A stretch of 64,000 bases of DNA. Origin: Thinopyrum elongatum (lineage: Eukaryota > Streptophyta > Magnoliopsida > Poales > Poaceae). Positions 1 to 10,968 of the stretch are shown here, piece after piece (position 1 is the stretch's first letter; every line of letters begins with the position of its first letter). The DNA lies in assembly GCA_011799875.1 (NCBI GenBank), contig CM022298.1, positions 196,592,076 through 196,656,075 of the forward strand, read 5' to 3'. The position numbers and the translations under genes were made by a program. The notes under the pieces were generated by a model. That model was not told where the DNA came from and ran no database searches. It saw nothing but the letters and a program-made list of their open reading frames with translations.

Positions 1-1130
1 AGCTACAGAATATGTATCGTTTGTACTCTTGATTAACTAGATGGCACAAAAAAGTATTAAAGAACAACATAGGTAATACTAGAAGTGGTATAATCACCAG
101 CCTGTGGGATAGCATTGGCTGATGGATAATAACTATGGAACAATGTTACCTAAAGAAGAAGTCTCTTATCTGAACTATGGAACAACGTTAACTCCTGAAC
201 AAGACTCTTAAGAGATCAGCATGAATATAGAGTGAAATGTGATAATCTATTTTCCATGCTTAGATGAATAACAAAGCCATAAATGTTGCACACAAGTAAG
301 ACGAGGGTACAACCTATCTGGCCGCCATCCATACGAGTGAGCATCATGTGCTGACTTGTCGATGGCCCTGCAGTTGTTCTAGCTATCCATGTCGAGCATG
401 CACATTCGATGCAGGGGACTGTTGAGTGGGGACTAGAGCTCCCTTCTGGTGTATGCTTCCCTTGTTGGAGTAGCTGCGGTGAGAAGGAAGACGGTGTGGC
501 TGAAGATACAGAAAACGCATAATGTTAAGAACGACACGTATCTCTGATTTGAAGAAATACCCTAAGAGATCAACAGCAAGGTACGAGAGTGGTCACACGT
601 TTGTTGACTGAAAACTAAATTGGGGTCACATGATTTTATTTTATATTGGTACTGTCCGATCTGCGCCGGATGGCTTGATGGCCGTCTTGTGCCTCCCGGC
701 TGACACTGTTCAGAATCTTCCCCGAAGAGCCAGTGACCACAGGCAGAGCAGCCTGCCTTCGCCGTCCCTGGCCGCGAGAGCTCCGACCAAAACCCCGCTC
801 CCCGCCCCACCGCACTGTCATGGTTGCGCCGCCCCCGGCCAATCCACAAAGATTCGCCGTCATCCAAATCCGGCGGCGGCAGTACCTTCAACCCACGCAA
901 CTGTAAGATAGCCACCTAAGCGCTGCTTCCGCGGCGAACTTGCGCCCCCGCACCCTTACGATAAACACCAGCCAACCGGCAGCCTAGGAGCTCCGCCGCC
1001 TCAAGGGGTGCTACTTCCCATTGGGAATCGACTGGCCCAGAATAAAAATTCAGACGACTGACGCCTAAATAAAGTGATTTAAGATGAGTGTATGACCTAT
1101 CTTGCGGCCCGATGAAGTAGGCAGCTCCAG
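1..1130. other. no recognised feature
   Basis: I see no gene, RNA gene or clear repeat boundary here. The stretch at about 640-960 is GC-rich and keeps short frames open on both strands, but none has a start context, domain or splice pattern I can support. Because the repeat family copy that follows reads on the minus strand, this stretch could be its downstream, intronic part. Confidence 0.4.
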
Positions 1131-1960
1131 CTACCAAGTTGGTGAGGCCGACGCGGTTGTGCTGGCTCCCGGTGGCAGGAAAGCAGATATGTCACGACGG
1201 TCGACGGCTATGGGGAAGCAGCACCGGGGCCCTGGATGCATCCAAAGTTGGAGCCACTCCGGCGCCGTGCACAACGGCACGGGTGAATCGGCTCCGGTAC
1301 AGTTCACACGGTCGTCATCGAGGCAGCTCCGGCAGCTAAGAGGCACACAGCCCAGTGCACGATGGCGAATGGACAGCGGCTTCGGCGTTGGGGAGGAAGG
1401 CGGCATGGAATTTGGTGTGGTGGGGGCGCCATGGAGGAGGGGCTGAGGTTTCACGACTGGGGAGAAAGGAGCTTCCGGGGAGAAGGTGATTTGGCTCCCA
1501 TGATGTATGGATGGGGAATTGGGAGGGGGAACCATGTCTTACGGATGCATTTGTCTGAGGGTCGGGGATAGTAGAGTAACTTTGCTTCTCCCAAATAGTC
1601 GACACGGGCGATTTCGGGCGAGGAGGGTGTGTTTTGAAATAGTGGGCGCGAGTGATTTTGTGTGAGGAGGGCGTGTTTTGAAATAGTGGGCGCGAGCGAT
1701 TTCGGCCGAGGAGAGGGTGTTTTGCTGCCCATGGTTTATGAATTATTCGGCGCCTGTCATTTCGATAGAGGAGAAGGCGCGCTTGGATGAAGTTACGAAC
1801 CTACCCTCGATGTACAATGGGCCAATTGATGCGCGTACCACATAGGCTGGTAATTTTGCGTCTCCCATTTATTTGCTCGGACGAATTCCACCTAGCAGAG
1901 GGTGTTTAGCGGTTCATTCAAATTTTGGGAGAACGAGCATCCATGTCTACCTTACCAAGT
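1131..1960 (-). repeat. dispersed repeat family, copy A (leader plus GC-rich first-exon-like block)
   Basis: On the minus strand this region has a leader with repeated phrases of the type ATTTCGGGCGAGGAGAG and GTGTTTTGC(T/C)GCCCATGG (plus-strand form), then a GC-rich, proline/serine-rich open stretch at 1131-1535. The same phrases and the same order occur at 39.9-40.95 kb (copy B), and more loosely at 43.3-44.0 kb (copy C). All three copies have the same orientation. Copies A and B both carry a phrase like TTCAAA(A)TTTGGGAGAA at their right edge (about 1918 and 40888). The family is not identified; a DNA transposon (CACTA or Mutator type) is the best guess. Confidence 0.5.
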
Positions 1961-2380
1961 CGATTCGAATCAATATTTTTGAAATATTAGCTTGCCACTT
2001 CTTTTTTAGATGGTGAGATGATGCTCGGGACTAATGTGTTTTTACATGCTCGTTGCTAACGATTTACTATATGACTAATAGTTGACCCACTCAAAAACGG
2101 GAATCAAACCCAAAATGAAATATCTCGATTCAATGAAATAGCTCGTTCACCAGGTCAAAATAGTGAACTAAATCCAAAATTGAACACCACAATTGAGTAG
2201 CATGTTGTATTATATGACTCCATGAACATGCTGAAAGTCAAATTAATGAATTTGTTTGATACACATATCTCCGTTCATGTGTGGATTGCAGACAACATGT
2301 TCTCCAATTCAAATATTTGAATGCAAATTTATATCGAAACATGGTTTATATCAGTCTTTGATGCATAAACGCGACCTCCC
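1961..2380. other. AT-rich spacer
   Basis: AT-rich DNA between repeat copy A and the CT/CA-rich block. I see no gene, MITE ends or other structure. Confidence 0.4.
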
Positions 2381-2633
2381 CCTCTCCCAGACTCCTGTTC
2401 TCTCTCTCGTTGACAACCTTCGTTTCTATCGCACGCATCCAAACACAAACCTTGTCGGTCCCTCTCCCTCCCTCTCTCTCACTGTGTGTGTGTGTGTCGG
2501 TCTTTCTAGTTCGCATGCACACTCCATGTATAGGTCTCTAGCACACAATGTATGATTCTCTAGTCCAAGCTAAATATCTAGGGTGCACTCATCGTACACA
2601 CACAAATTCCCTAGCTCATTGTCCATAACTCTC

Positions 2634-2665
2634 TCACGCACCACTCTGCCGTCTCGGAGCTCTTC

Positions 2666-2701
<36 letters not shown>

Positions 2702-3630
2702 TCCCTGGGTCACACATACACATGCATATCTCACTCGCACTCGATAGACCCATCTAAAACTCTCTCTCTCCCTCATTCTCTCTCCATCTCACACGCACAC
2801 ACACACAATCTCACGCCAAGCTAAGTATGACTGTCTCTCACTCAATTGTAGGCACACGCAGTCCCCCCTATGTATATGACTATTTCTCAGTCTCCATCAC
2901 AAACATATGCATTGTCTATTTCCCTCACTTGGTCTATCTCGATTTCTCTCAAGGCATCTTTCTATCGCACACACACCTCGTCCCTCGATCTCCTACCCAT
3001 ATAGTCCCCTCACGATCTTGAGGGGATCTCTCTATCACAAACACACCCTCTCTCCCTCCCCATGCATCCCTCTCGACCTATGTCCCTTGTTGGCCAAACC
3101 TCTATTGGACATCTGTTATAGGAGTGTCTCTCTCCGTTGCAAACAATCACGCACTAGCTATCTTTGTCTATCTCCTCACCTCGCTTTTCTATCTCGGAGA
3201 TGCATGCATGATATGTTTGCGTAAGTAACGAACACACACACACTCTCTCTCTATTTTATCGTTTGTTGTCCCTTTGTCTTTCACACACACACACACACTC
3301 TTTTGCACACTCACTCTTTCTCCTTCACACGCACTTGATCTCTCTTGACTTAGGTACTCTCTTCGGTCCATAGCATATAGATTTATTGAAAAGTCAAAGT
3401 TCACAAAGTTTGACCAGGTACGTGGAGAAAAACATTTACATCTAGAACGGCAAACATATATCATTAGATTCATCATGAGATGTAGTTTCATATGATGTAT
3501 CTTTGGTATTGTAGATATAAATAATATTTGCGTAAACCTGATCAAAGTTTCCAAAGTTTGACTTCTAAAAAATGTATATGCACTGCATTATCGAACGGAT
3601 GGAGTATCTCTTTCCCCCTCTCATCTATCT
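2634..3630 (+). repeat. tandem duplication, unit 1 (about 1.0 kb)
   Basis: The unit starts near a phrase ACGCACCACTC and ends after a Stowaway MITE. It aligns along its whole length with 3631-4560: both have AAGTATGACT near one third, GGGGATCTCTCT in the middle, GATATGTTTGC just before the MITE, and the MITE itself. The two copies differ by many substitutions and small indels, so the duplication is old. Confidence 0.75.
3357..3604. mobile_element. Stowaway-type MITE in unit 1
   Basis: About 248 bp. The left end is CTCTCTTCGGTCC and the right end is GAACGGATGGAG, which are imperfect inverted copies of the Stowaway consensus CTCCCTCCGTTCC. It is flanked by the expected TA dinucleotides at 3355-3356 and 3605-3606. 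Internal AAAGTCAAA and GTTTGACC phrases are typical of grass Stowaways. It is non-coding; a Tc1/mariner-type transposase would have moved it in trans. Confidence 0.75.
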
Positions 3631-4560
3631 GACGCACCACTCAGCCGTATTGGGGCTCCTCTATCTCTCTCAAACTTAATATCTCCCTGGTTCACACATG
3701 CACATATCTCGCTCGTGCTACGTAGACCCATCTAACACTCTCTGCCCTTGTTCTCTCTCTACGTGACACACACCCCCCCTAAGTACCATAATCTCTCCAT
3801 CATAGGCACACGCACTCCCCCCCTAAGTATGACTATCTCTCACTATCCATCAGGAACACATGTATTGTCTCCTTCCATCCATACGTCTATCTCGATATCT
3901 CTCGGGGTATCTTCTATCGCGCACACACCTTGTCACTCGATCTCCCACCCATGTAGTACCATCACGATCTCCAGGGGATCTCTCTGTCACAAACACACAC
4001 TCTCTCCTCCCCATGCCTGCATTTTCTCCATACGTCTCTCTTGACCTCTCTCCCTTGTTTGTCAGACCTCTCTTGGCCACGTGCTAGGGGTCTTTCTCTC
4101 TCGGTTGCAAACAACCACACACTATCTCCTCACCTCGCTTCCACTATCGAAGATGCATGTGTGATATGTTTGCATAAGACACACACGTTTTTTCTCTACT
4201 TTATCGTGTGTTATCCATGTCTCTTTCACACATGCACACACACATTTTTCACTCACTCTTTCTATTTCACACACTCTCTCTCTAGTTAGGTACTCTCTCA
4301 TGTTCATAAACATATGGATGTTTTGAAAAGTCAAACCTGAGAAAAGTTTGACCAGGTATATGTGGAGAAAAACATTTACATCTGGAACGATCATTAGATT
4401 CATCACAACATGTACTTACTTCATACTATCATTTATCTTTGGTATTGTAGATATAAGTAATTTCTTTATAAACTTGGTCAAAGTTTCAAAAGTTTGACTT
4501 TAAAAATAATATAGGCACTACATTATCGAACGGAGGGAGTAGCTCTTTCTCTCTCTCTAC
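3631..4560 (+). repeat. tandem duplication, unit 2 (about 0.93 kb)
   Basis: Second, slightly shorter copy of 2634-3630 in direct orientation, with the same order of landmarks and its own Stowaway copy at the end. Confidence 0.75.
4293..4539. mobile_element. Stowaway-type MITE in unit 2
   Basis: About 247 bp, with right end GAACGGAGGGAG followed by TA at 4540-4541 and TA before the left end at 4291-4292. It is homologous to the MITE at 3357-3604 over its full length and sits at the same place in the tandem unit, so it was copied with the unit and did not insert twice. Confidence 0.75.
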
Positions 4561-4610
4561 TAGTATCTCTCACAGGCCTCCCCTCTCACTCGATCTCTCT
4601 TTACCAAGGG

Positions 4611-5100
4611 ATTATACGGTCACCGTGTCAGCGTATAGCTTCGTATATTGTTTAGTTGACTGGTCAACCAGTCCACATGCTACCTTGTCAGCTCGTGTTC
4701 TCTATCTTCGTGTGCTGGCCCATGTGGCAGTGGGTGAAAATAAGTAAACTAGAGGCCCATCTGACACGCGGTGAAGTAAACAAAGTTGAAACCACTCACG
4801 GTAGCACCCCGCACATTAGTAAATCAGCGCTGCTATACACACGACGCATGCACGATTCAGACGTGGCAGCACCAACAGCTAGTGTGCATGCAGGAGCACT
4901 GTTGCGGAAGGAGAATTGTGCAGGCGTCGTGCATTTACTGTCGTGCGTGAAGCAATTCCGCTAGTAAATTGAGGGCACACTACTTCCGCGTGAAGGACAC
5001 ACTCGCACACACTACACCACTGCGCGGTGGCATGCACACACGCACACCCAGCACAAAATACACACCATCACACTGTACACCGGTGTCGCCGTTGGCTGAG
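4611..5100. other. region upstream of the F-box relic
   Basis: No separate feature is visible. It should hold the promoter and 5' leader of the F-box relic starting at 5101, but I see no clear TATA box. Confidence 0.35.
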
Positions 5101-6409
5101 ATGGATGGCGAGGCAGCCAACAAGCGGAGGCTGCTCAAGCCAAAACCGCATCCAGCGAGCCTGGACTTCATCAGTAGGCTCCTCGACGACATGCTGCTCA
5201 TCATCATCGTCCTCCTCCCCACCAAATCTGCCGTGCGGACCACCCTGCTCTCTCGGCGGTGGCGCCCCCTCTGGCGCCGCGTCCCCCTCAACCTCATTGT
5301 CGACAGCTGCCTCTGTGACGGGGATTGCAAACGCATGGCCGTAGTTCCAAGATCCTTGCATCGCACCCTAGGCCAGCCAGACGCCTTGACATCAGCATGT
5401 TCAGTACCAACTGCAAGGTCCAAGCCAAGTTTGACGAGTGGTTCTTATCCCCTGCCCTAGATCAACTTGAGGAGCTTAGGTTTGAAGCTAGACGATGTCG
5501 CTCTCTGCCACCGTCCACGCTCTGCCTCACGCCAACGCTACGCCACGCCACGCCAGCTTCAGCTCCTGCTATTTTCCCCAGATTAATGCCGCGCCCGCCC
5601 TTCTTCTCCCTCAACTCAAGCAGCTCGACCTCTTCGACATTGGAATCTTGAAGAAGGCTATGGAGCAACTGCTTCGCAGGTGCACTGCGCTTGAGTACCT
5701 TCATCTTCGGCAGATCCACGGGTTCATTAGCCTCCACATCGCCTCGACGAATCTCCGATGGTTTTATGTGTCTTGTTGGCCCCGCAACAAGACATCAATT
5801 GGGAAGAGATCACTCGAACTATTCCACGTTATGGTCATTGAGAATGCGCCTTTCCTTGAGAGATTGCTTGTATCTGATCTAGAAGGTCCAACAAAAATCA
5901 GGGTCATTAACGCGCCAAAATTGACAGCGTTGGTGTACTTGTCTGCCAAATTCTCCGAACTCTTTATTGGAACTGTAATCGTTCAGGTACAACACTCATC
6001 TTCTTCTTTGTCTTCTTGAAATTCACATTTTTAAATTTCTTCTTGATGTATTTATGACTGTCATCTAGAAAATGATTCCCACAAACTTGACCCAGTCTGT
6101 GCGCACAGTGAAGACCTTGGCAATAAAATCTATCGGCCCCAATCTGGATCAAGTTGTTGGATTCCTTACATGCTTTCCGTGCACGGAGAAGCTACTCATC
6201 GAGGTGAAACTTCTTTCCGATTAGTAAACGGTAATCACAACGTAGCTCAATTTTTTTTTGTAATTTTCCCAAATTACGGTGACAAGAGTAGTGTTCAAAA
6301 CTACATCTACGCTCTGCACCGAAAGAAATGTTTTTAGTATTTTTTCTCACGTGATCATAGTGACAAGTAACTTAGACTAGTAACTCTATGGTTAGCCTAA
6401 GAGCAAGTA

Positions 6410-6630
6410 CTACATCTGTCCTGGTTTACTCTTCGTACGTATTTTGTAGTATCAAAATTTGACCTTAGATTTAACTGACAAAATGTTAATGCATGTCACT
6501 AAAAATTATATCGTTGGATTCGTATTTGAACATAATTTCAAATGGTATAATTTTTTGTGACATGCATTGGCATTTTCTTAGGTAAATGTATGGTCAAAAT
6601 TTTACGCTAAATACTACTACGGTACAATAG
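6410..6630. mobile_element. Stowaway-like inverted-repeat MITE in the intron
   Basis: The left part reads CTACATCTGTCCTGG after a TA dinucleotide. The two halves form long imperfect arms: left AATGCATGTCACTAAAAATT pairs with right AATTTTTTGTGACATGCATT. The right end is worn and I could not fix it to the base. It lies in the last intron of the F-box/FBD relic. Confidence 0.55.
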
Positions 6631-6641
6631 TGGGCTATAAC

Positions 6642-7018
6642 GGCCCTCCACTATGTAGGCCAAAACATGTGCCAAATTCACTTCTGATGCATTTGGCATC
6701 GATGCCCTCCATTGCTCACCTGGTGCCCCAATCTGGATCACCTACTTTGCTCCGGTGCCAAATTAACTCACGCAATGAAAAAACACTCGATTGGAAGAGG
6801 GAGAGGACTGAGGCAATAGAAAAACACTTGTTTGGGAGAGGGAGAGGCTGGTGTAGTTGGTTTGATTGATTTGTTTGTACATGTGGGTCTGTGTGCACAG
6901 CGGTGCCAACTCTCTCACATTGCTAGAGCGGTGCCAAAATCTTTTGATTTGACATCGATGCGTATTGTATGTGGCATACTTTTGAGAAATATGGCATCGG
7001 CCACATAGTGGAAGGCAA
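6642..7018. mobile_element. foldback/MITE-like element in the intron
   Basis: The left end GGCCCTCCACTATGTAGGCC and the right end GGCCACATAGTGGAAGGC are inverted copies, and the pairing continues inward (TGGCATCGATG on the left against CATCGATGCG on the right). It is about 377 bp with no coding content. The target duplication is not clear, so the superfamily is open. Confidence 0.5.
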
Positions 7019-7520
7019 CAAATGCCTAAGATCTTCACGTGCTCCTAGGTAAATGAGAGGAAAGAGAAAGAGAGAGAGAGTGAAAAAATATCACTAGCCT
7101 TAGAGACAACCCTATAGCCAACCCTATCGTATGAGCGAATGATATTGGTACCTCTTGATGACACGGCAATCTTATACAGCCAGCTGCTCTAATATGTTCT
7201 CTTCTTTTGCGGATAAAAAAGACCCGAAAGTGAAAAATGTGCTGCATTATAACAATCTCATCGAATGCCTTGATCTCCATCTTATAGAAATTGATTTGAT
7301 CGATTACCGAGGCAGCACATCTGAGATTAAATTGGCCAGGTTCTTTGTTCTGAAGGAAATTGTGCTCAAGGTAATGAGGTTTGGCGTTCTCTGGCACAAC
7401 AATGAGTGGCGTTCTAATCACCGCAAGCGTCTAAGCCTAAACGACAAAGGCTCCACAGAAACTGGATTTGTTTTCGAAACATCAAGTCGCCAGAGACTCA
7501 AAAATTTATTTGCCCATTAG

Positions 7521-8585
7521 TGACTTGTCAGGGCGGTGGATTTTAGTTTGTACGATAATGCTGTATCCACCTAAAGTAACAAAAGTTCTTACATAAACTT
7601 CCTAATAATTCCCTCTTCGTAGGTGCAGCATTACTCCTTACATTTGTAATATCAGTTGGAAACTTGTAATCTTACGACTATCCAACATGAGGTACTATGT
7701 TACGATAAATGTTCGCGTGCATAGGTGCGGCAACGATATACCCATTACTCGAGTACAATATTTATTATTACTCGTGGCAACGCATGGGAAATTATGTCGA
7801 ACACGGCTAGTTAAGCAGGCTAGCTCTACAGCCATGATGATAGTGACTGCACATGGTGAGGTTGACTTTGGTATGCCAAACACGGCGCCTACACTCAGGT
7901 GCCATATCCGACGCAGGGTCTTGTCACTTCACTGTGAGGAGCAGCACGTAATAATTTGACCAACGGGTAGTACAGTACTACTACATTGGTAGTACTACTA
8001 GTACTAGCACCACCGTCCGGATTTAGTAGTACTACCACCTCCGTCTGGATTTAGTATTTGACTAGCAATATCTAGTAATGCATGTCACAAAAAATATACT
8101 ACTCCCTCTGTAAATAAATACATGGTGTATTGTTTTATTCGGTTTTGAATGTAGTTCCCGATGATATTATACACTCTCCCTTCCGGTAGATGGCTCAAAT
8201 CTGAAATCTCATCGATCAGACTACTATTGTACTCCCTCCGTATTGGTGCATTAGTCACGTTACGAAAACCAAGTAATCCCAAAACTTTTAGGCGTGGTGC
8301 ATTAACTACCCTCCTCGTTCCCTGTTTTTTGCCACGAAAAAAGAAATCAACCAATAGGAGACGTGGGGTTATGCATTCAATGACTTGAGGCTACTTGGCA
8401 CAACATGCAGTGCTCAATTCTCTGCATGCAATGACATTAATTACAAAATACTAGTACTAAACATCAAAGTTCTCTCGTTTTGGCCCAACTTGGTCTCGGT
8501 GAGATGACTACTACACTGCACCGGCATGGAGGGAGGGCCGAGGAGTAGATGGCCAACACACATGTGAATGCAACGCAGTCTGCAC
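7521..8585. other. intergenic DNA with Stowaway fragments
   Basis: Two motifs of the CTCCCTC(C/T)GT type at about 8101 and 8232 and several GTAGTACTACTA runs at 7970-8040 indicate partial or overlapping Stowaway remnants. No element has both ends intact. No gene is visible. Confidence 0.4.
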
Positions 8586-8591
8586 TTCTCA

Positions 8592-8597
8592 TATAAA
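8592..8597 (+). promoter_or_regulatory. TATA box of the hypothetical gene at 8696
   Basis: TATAAA, within CATATAAAGGCTCC, lies about 100 bp before the ATG at 8696. That is the usual plant distance once a 5' leader of about 70 bases is allowed for. Confidence 0.55.
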
Positions 8598-8695
8598 GGC
8601 TCCTCGCCAGTCCAATCTAGGAAATCCTACGCACCCTAACTAAGGGCAAGAGTGATGACTCCAATCGCAAGATCAGTTGACTAGAAGCTAGACCC

Positions 8696-9247
8696 ATGGA
8701 GGCGATGAGCGCGAGCATGAGCCGGCTGTGCCAGATGGTCCACGACGCCGGCCTGCAGCCCAGCACCGAGGAACATCTCCAGGTCGTGCTTGAGGCCGCC
8801 AGGGCGAGAGGCCTCTTGGACGACAGCTTCATCTCCTTGTTCAACGAGGTCCTCGTCGGCTTCCTCGACAAGTTCACCGTCGTCAAGAAGCTCGTGGACG
8901 ACCTTGACGTACGCCTCCAGCCCACACGCCCAGGCTCTGCGATTCCCGCCACCCTCAATGGCCTCTATGGTGACAACCTCTTCGACGCACTGGTGGCCCA
9001 GCGACTGCCCGCCGTCGCGCCGGAGAATGTCCACCTCGAGGTCGCGCTCGCCGCGCAGCGCCTAGCGCAGCAAGACACCATCGACATAATCACCCACGTC
9101 TATGATCAAATCGTCCACAAGGACTACTACATTCAAGAGGAGGACGATAGGACGCTGGCCTTCTTGGACCGCAGGGCAACCTTGGACGACATTGTTCAAA
9201 AGCCGTTGAGCTCGCCATTGCTCCTCACACGTCGGTTGGTGACCTAG
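8696..9247 (+). CDS. hypothetical protein, 183 residues
   Basis: An uninterrupted single-exon frame starting in the context GACCCATGGAGG and preceded by a TATA box. The base composition is GC-rich at third positions, as in many grass genes, and differs sharply from the AT-rich flanks. The product is mostly helical and rich in Leu, Ala, Asp and Val, with N-terminal stretches such as LLDDSFISLFNEV and a central ENVHLEVALAAQRLAQQ; no signal peptide or membrane segment is seen. The N-terminal part loosely recalls the helical start of histidine phosphotransfer proteins, but the conserved phospho-His motif HQLKGSS is absent, so I do not name it that. It could be a small expressed gene or a fragment of a larger family. 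Confidence 0.55.
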   Translation: MEAMSASMSRLCQMVHDAGLQPSTEEHLQVVLEAARARGLLDDSFISLFNEVLVGFLDKFTVVKKLVDDLDVRLQPTRPGSAIPATLNGLYGDNLFDALVAQRLPAVAPENVHLEVALAAQRLAQQDTIDIITHVYDQIVHKDYYIQEEDDRTLAFLDRRATLDDIVQKPLSSPLLLTRRLVT

Positions 9248-9490
9248 CGCACTAGGGCGTGAGGATGTCGATGGATCCGTATGTATCTTTATCTTTCTGT
9301 CAATTCCATGTAGTAGTATATTGTACTAGTAATTATCTTACCTTTCGCATCAACTTCATAATTTTCGTACGTACTGTACCATGCATGAACCGCGCCAGAA
9401 CCAAACTTCTCATTACTCTAGGGAAAATCCTTATTTCTATCTATCGGTCGCGCCAAGGAGCAGAACCAAATTTTACAAGTTACAAGTTCA

Positions 9491-9793
9491 GGCCTCCTTT
9501 GATTCAAAGGAATTCTATAGGATTTTTGGAGGATTGAAATCCTTTGGAATTTTTCCTACGTTTGTCCTTTAATTCATAGGATTGAATCCCATAGGAATTT
9601 TTCCAATGGAATCTTTTGTACTACATTTCATAGGAAATCTAACATCCACTCCAACCTCCTTTTACAATTCCTTCGCTTTTCCCATGAAATCAAGCACTCC
9701 TTGCTAATCGTATAGGATTCAAGTGGGCATGAAAGTCCAATCCTATACTTTTCCTATTCCTGCATTTTCAAAATCCTGTGAATCAAAGAGGCC
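9491..9793. mobile_element. MITE with GGCCTC termini (about 300 bp)
   Basis: The left end GGCCTCCTTTGATTCAAAGG and the right end CCTGTGAATCAAAGAGGCC are near-perfect inverted repeats. A possible three-base TCA duplication flanks the element (before 9491 and shortly after the right end). The inside is AT-rich with repeated CATAGGAATTTTTCC-like phrases and no coding frame. The size and ends fit a PIF/Harbinger or hAT-derived MITE. Confidence 0.7.
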
Positions 9794-9882
9794 CTCAAAA
9801 GGAAAAGCCTGCCGTGTTCGCATCGTACCCCCACACGGTTGGTCCGGCACGCCGCTCAAGGGGGAATGCGCACTGTGTTGCA

Positions 9883-10305
9883 TTTTCACTTACAAATGGG
9901 ACCGCAGTTGAGCAAACCGACTATCGGCAAACCCCCACCCAGCCCACCGCGCGATGGCTGAGTTAGAGAAAACAGGAGGGAGAAGAGATAGCTGTAGCGC
10001 GGACTCCAAGAAAATTGGTGTCAGATGGGACTCGTGTGGGTGGTGTGTGCCGTACTGCTAGACGTGAATGCTAGTTATGGCCCATGCCACCCCACTATAT
10101 CGAGGTGCTGGTTACGTAGAGCGAACACATTATCTCTCCAGGAGTACGGTACACCACTAGTACTACTCACATTGTCGCGAAATTTCCTGGAGTCCGTGCT
10201 CAGCCCTCCTCTCTCTCTTCTCAGCCAGCCAGTAGACGCGCGGAGTGTGCCCATCGTCTGTTTGCTCACATGCGGTCCCACATGTCAGTGAAAATGCAAG
10301 ACGAC
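9883..10305. repeat. long imperfect inverted repeat
   Basis: Left arm about 9883-10062 and right arm about 10142-10305. The left arm has TTTTCACTTACAAATGGGACC, GAGCAAAC, GCGGACTCCA and GTGCCGTACTG in order; the reverse complement of the right arm has TTTTCACTGACATGTGGGACC (shortened match), GAGCAAAC, ACGGACTCCA and GTGTACCGTACTC in the same order. The spacer is about 80 bp. A transcript would fold into a long hairpin. Confidence 0.6.
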
Positions 10306-10968
10306 CCACTGAACCTGCACATCTTTCACCTCGATGTGCTGGTGATGAAAACAAATCCAATAAAGATCTTCGGTGGCCGCTTTTGGAGTTACTCAAGAGT
10401 AAGATTCTATTTACAGTTTAACCCAAGATGCACATCATGTTGCTTCAACTAGCACTCCATTGTCTTGCATGACACGACCTGGATGCTGGATGTCCCACGT
10501 GTTGGCAAAAGGAGGAAGAACTCAACCAAATCTTCTCCACATTTAGACCGGAGGAGTAGGAAACACGGCAAGCCCTGTGCCTACATCATATATACAAGCC
10601 CACCTCACGCTATCACCATATTTCTCAGCCTCCGTGCGACACCTAGCTCTAGTTGATGGTATACTACTACTATGACTAACTATTGTACTAGAATACTATT
10701 AGGTTGGCTCTATGTGATGTGGTAACTTCATATAACCGGATGTTGGCTATACTACTACGGTACTCACACTCCAAGAAGTGACTCGAAAACCATTCATAAA
10801 TTGAGTTTATCATATGCATACGCAAATGTACCATTCATTACATACAACAAGTCATCAACACACAACGACAACGAGGATACATGTTGGATTATAGATTATT
10901 TCCAACAAACATTCTAGTAAATACTAAAGTTTTTATCACACAACAAATAACAAGCAATGAAATGAACT
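10306..10968. other. spacer, 3' flank of the DUF295 gene
   Basis: No gene is seen. It should contain the 3' untranslated region of the minus-strand gene that ends at 10969. Short open frames on the plus strand lack any support. Confidence 0.35.

Larger units (their letters stand above)
2381..4610. repeat. strand-biased CT/CA-rich low-complexity block
   Basis: More than 2 kb in which the plus strand is strongly pyrimidine-rich, made of interspersed CTCTCT and CACACA runs, including a (CT)n run at about 2670-2698. Open frames inside it on both strands are low-complexity artefacts. A related block lies at 44.54-45.78 kb, also just to the right of a copy of the same repeat family. Confidence 0.75.
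5101..7520 (+). pseudogene. F-box / LRR / FBD-domain protein, frameshifted
   Basis: Grass F-box/FBD proteins are substrate adaptors of SCF ubiquitin ligases. The ATG at 5101 precedes an F-box whose core reads LLPTKSAVRTTLLSRRW, then the LRR-like region, then a C-terminal FBD-type exon (7200-7520) with YNNLIECLDLHL and TGFVFE. The coding frame shifts near 5347 (apparent loss of one base before AAGATCC) and again near 5545-5555 (an extra ACGCC-like repeat). Likely introns are 5987-6068 (CAG/GTACAA to TCTAG) and one starting at 6204 (GAG/GTGAAAC) that runs about 1 kb and holds two MITEs. The middle exon 6069-6203 encodes a stretch ending FPCTEKLLIE, as in FBD proteins. The last exon is intact. 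Two frameshifts in the first exon make this a pseudogene unless the sequence has errors. Confidence 0.8.

Noticed and set aside
2256..4406. Many frames of 60-120 codons in the CT/CA-rich block
   Set aside because: Low-complexity Ser/Leu/His/Thr or Arg/Glu peptides produced by CT and CA repeats.
8696..9247. Histidine phosphotransfer protein
   Set aside because: Only the helical N-terminal pattern is vaguely similar; the conserved phospho-His motif is missing.
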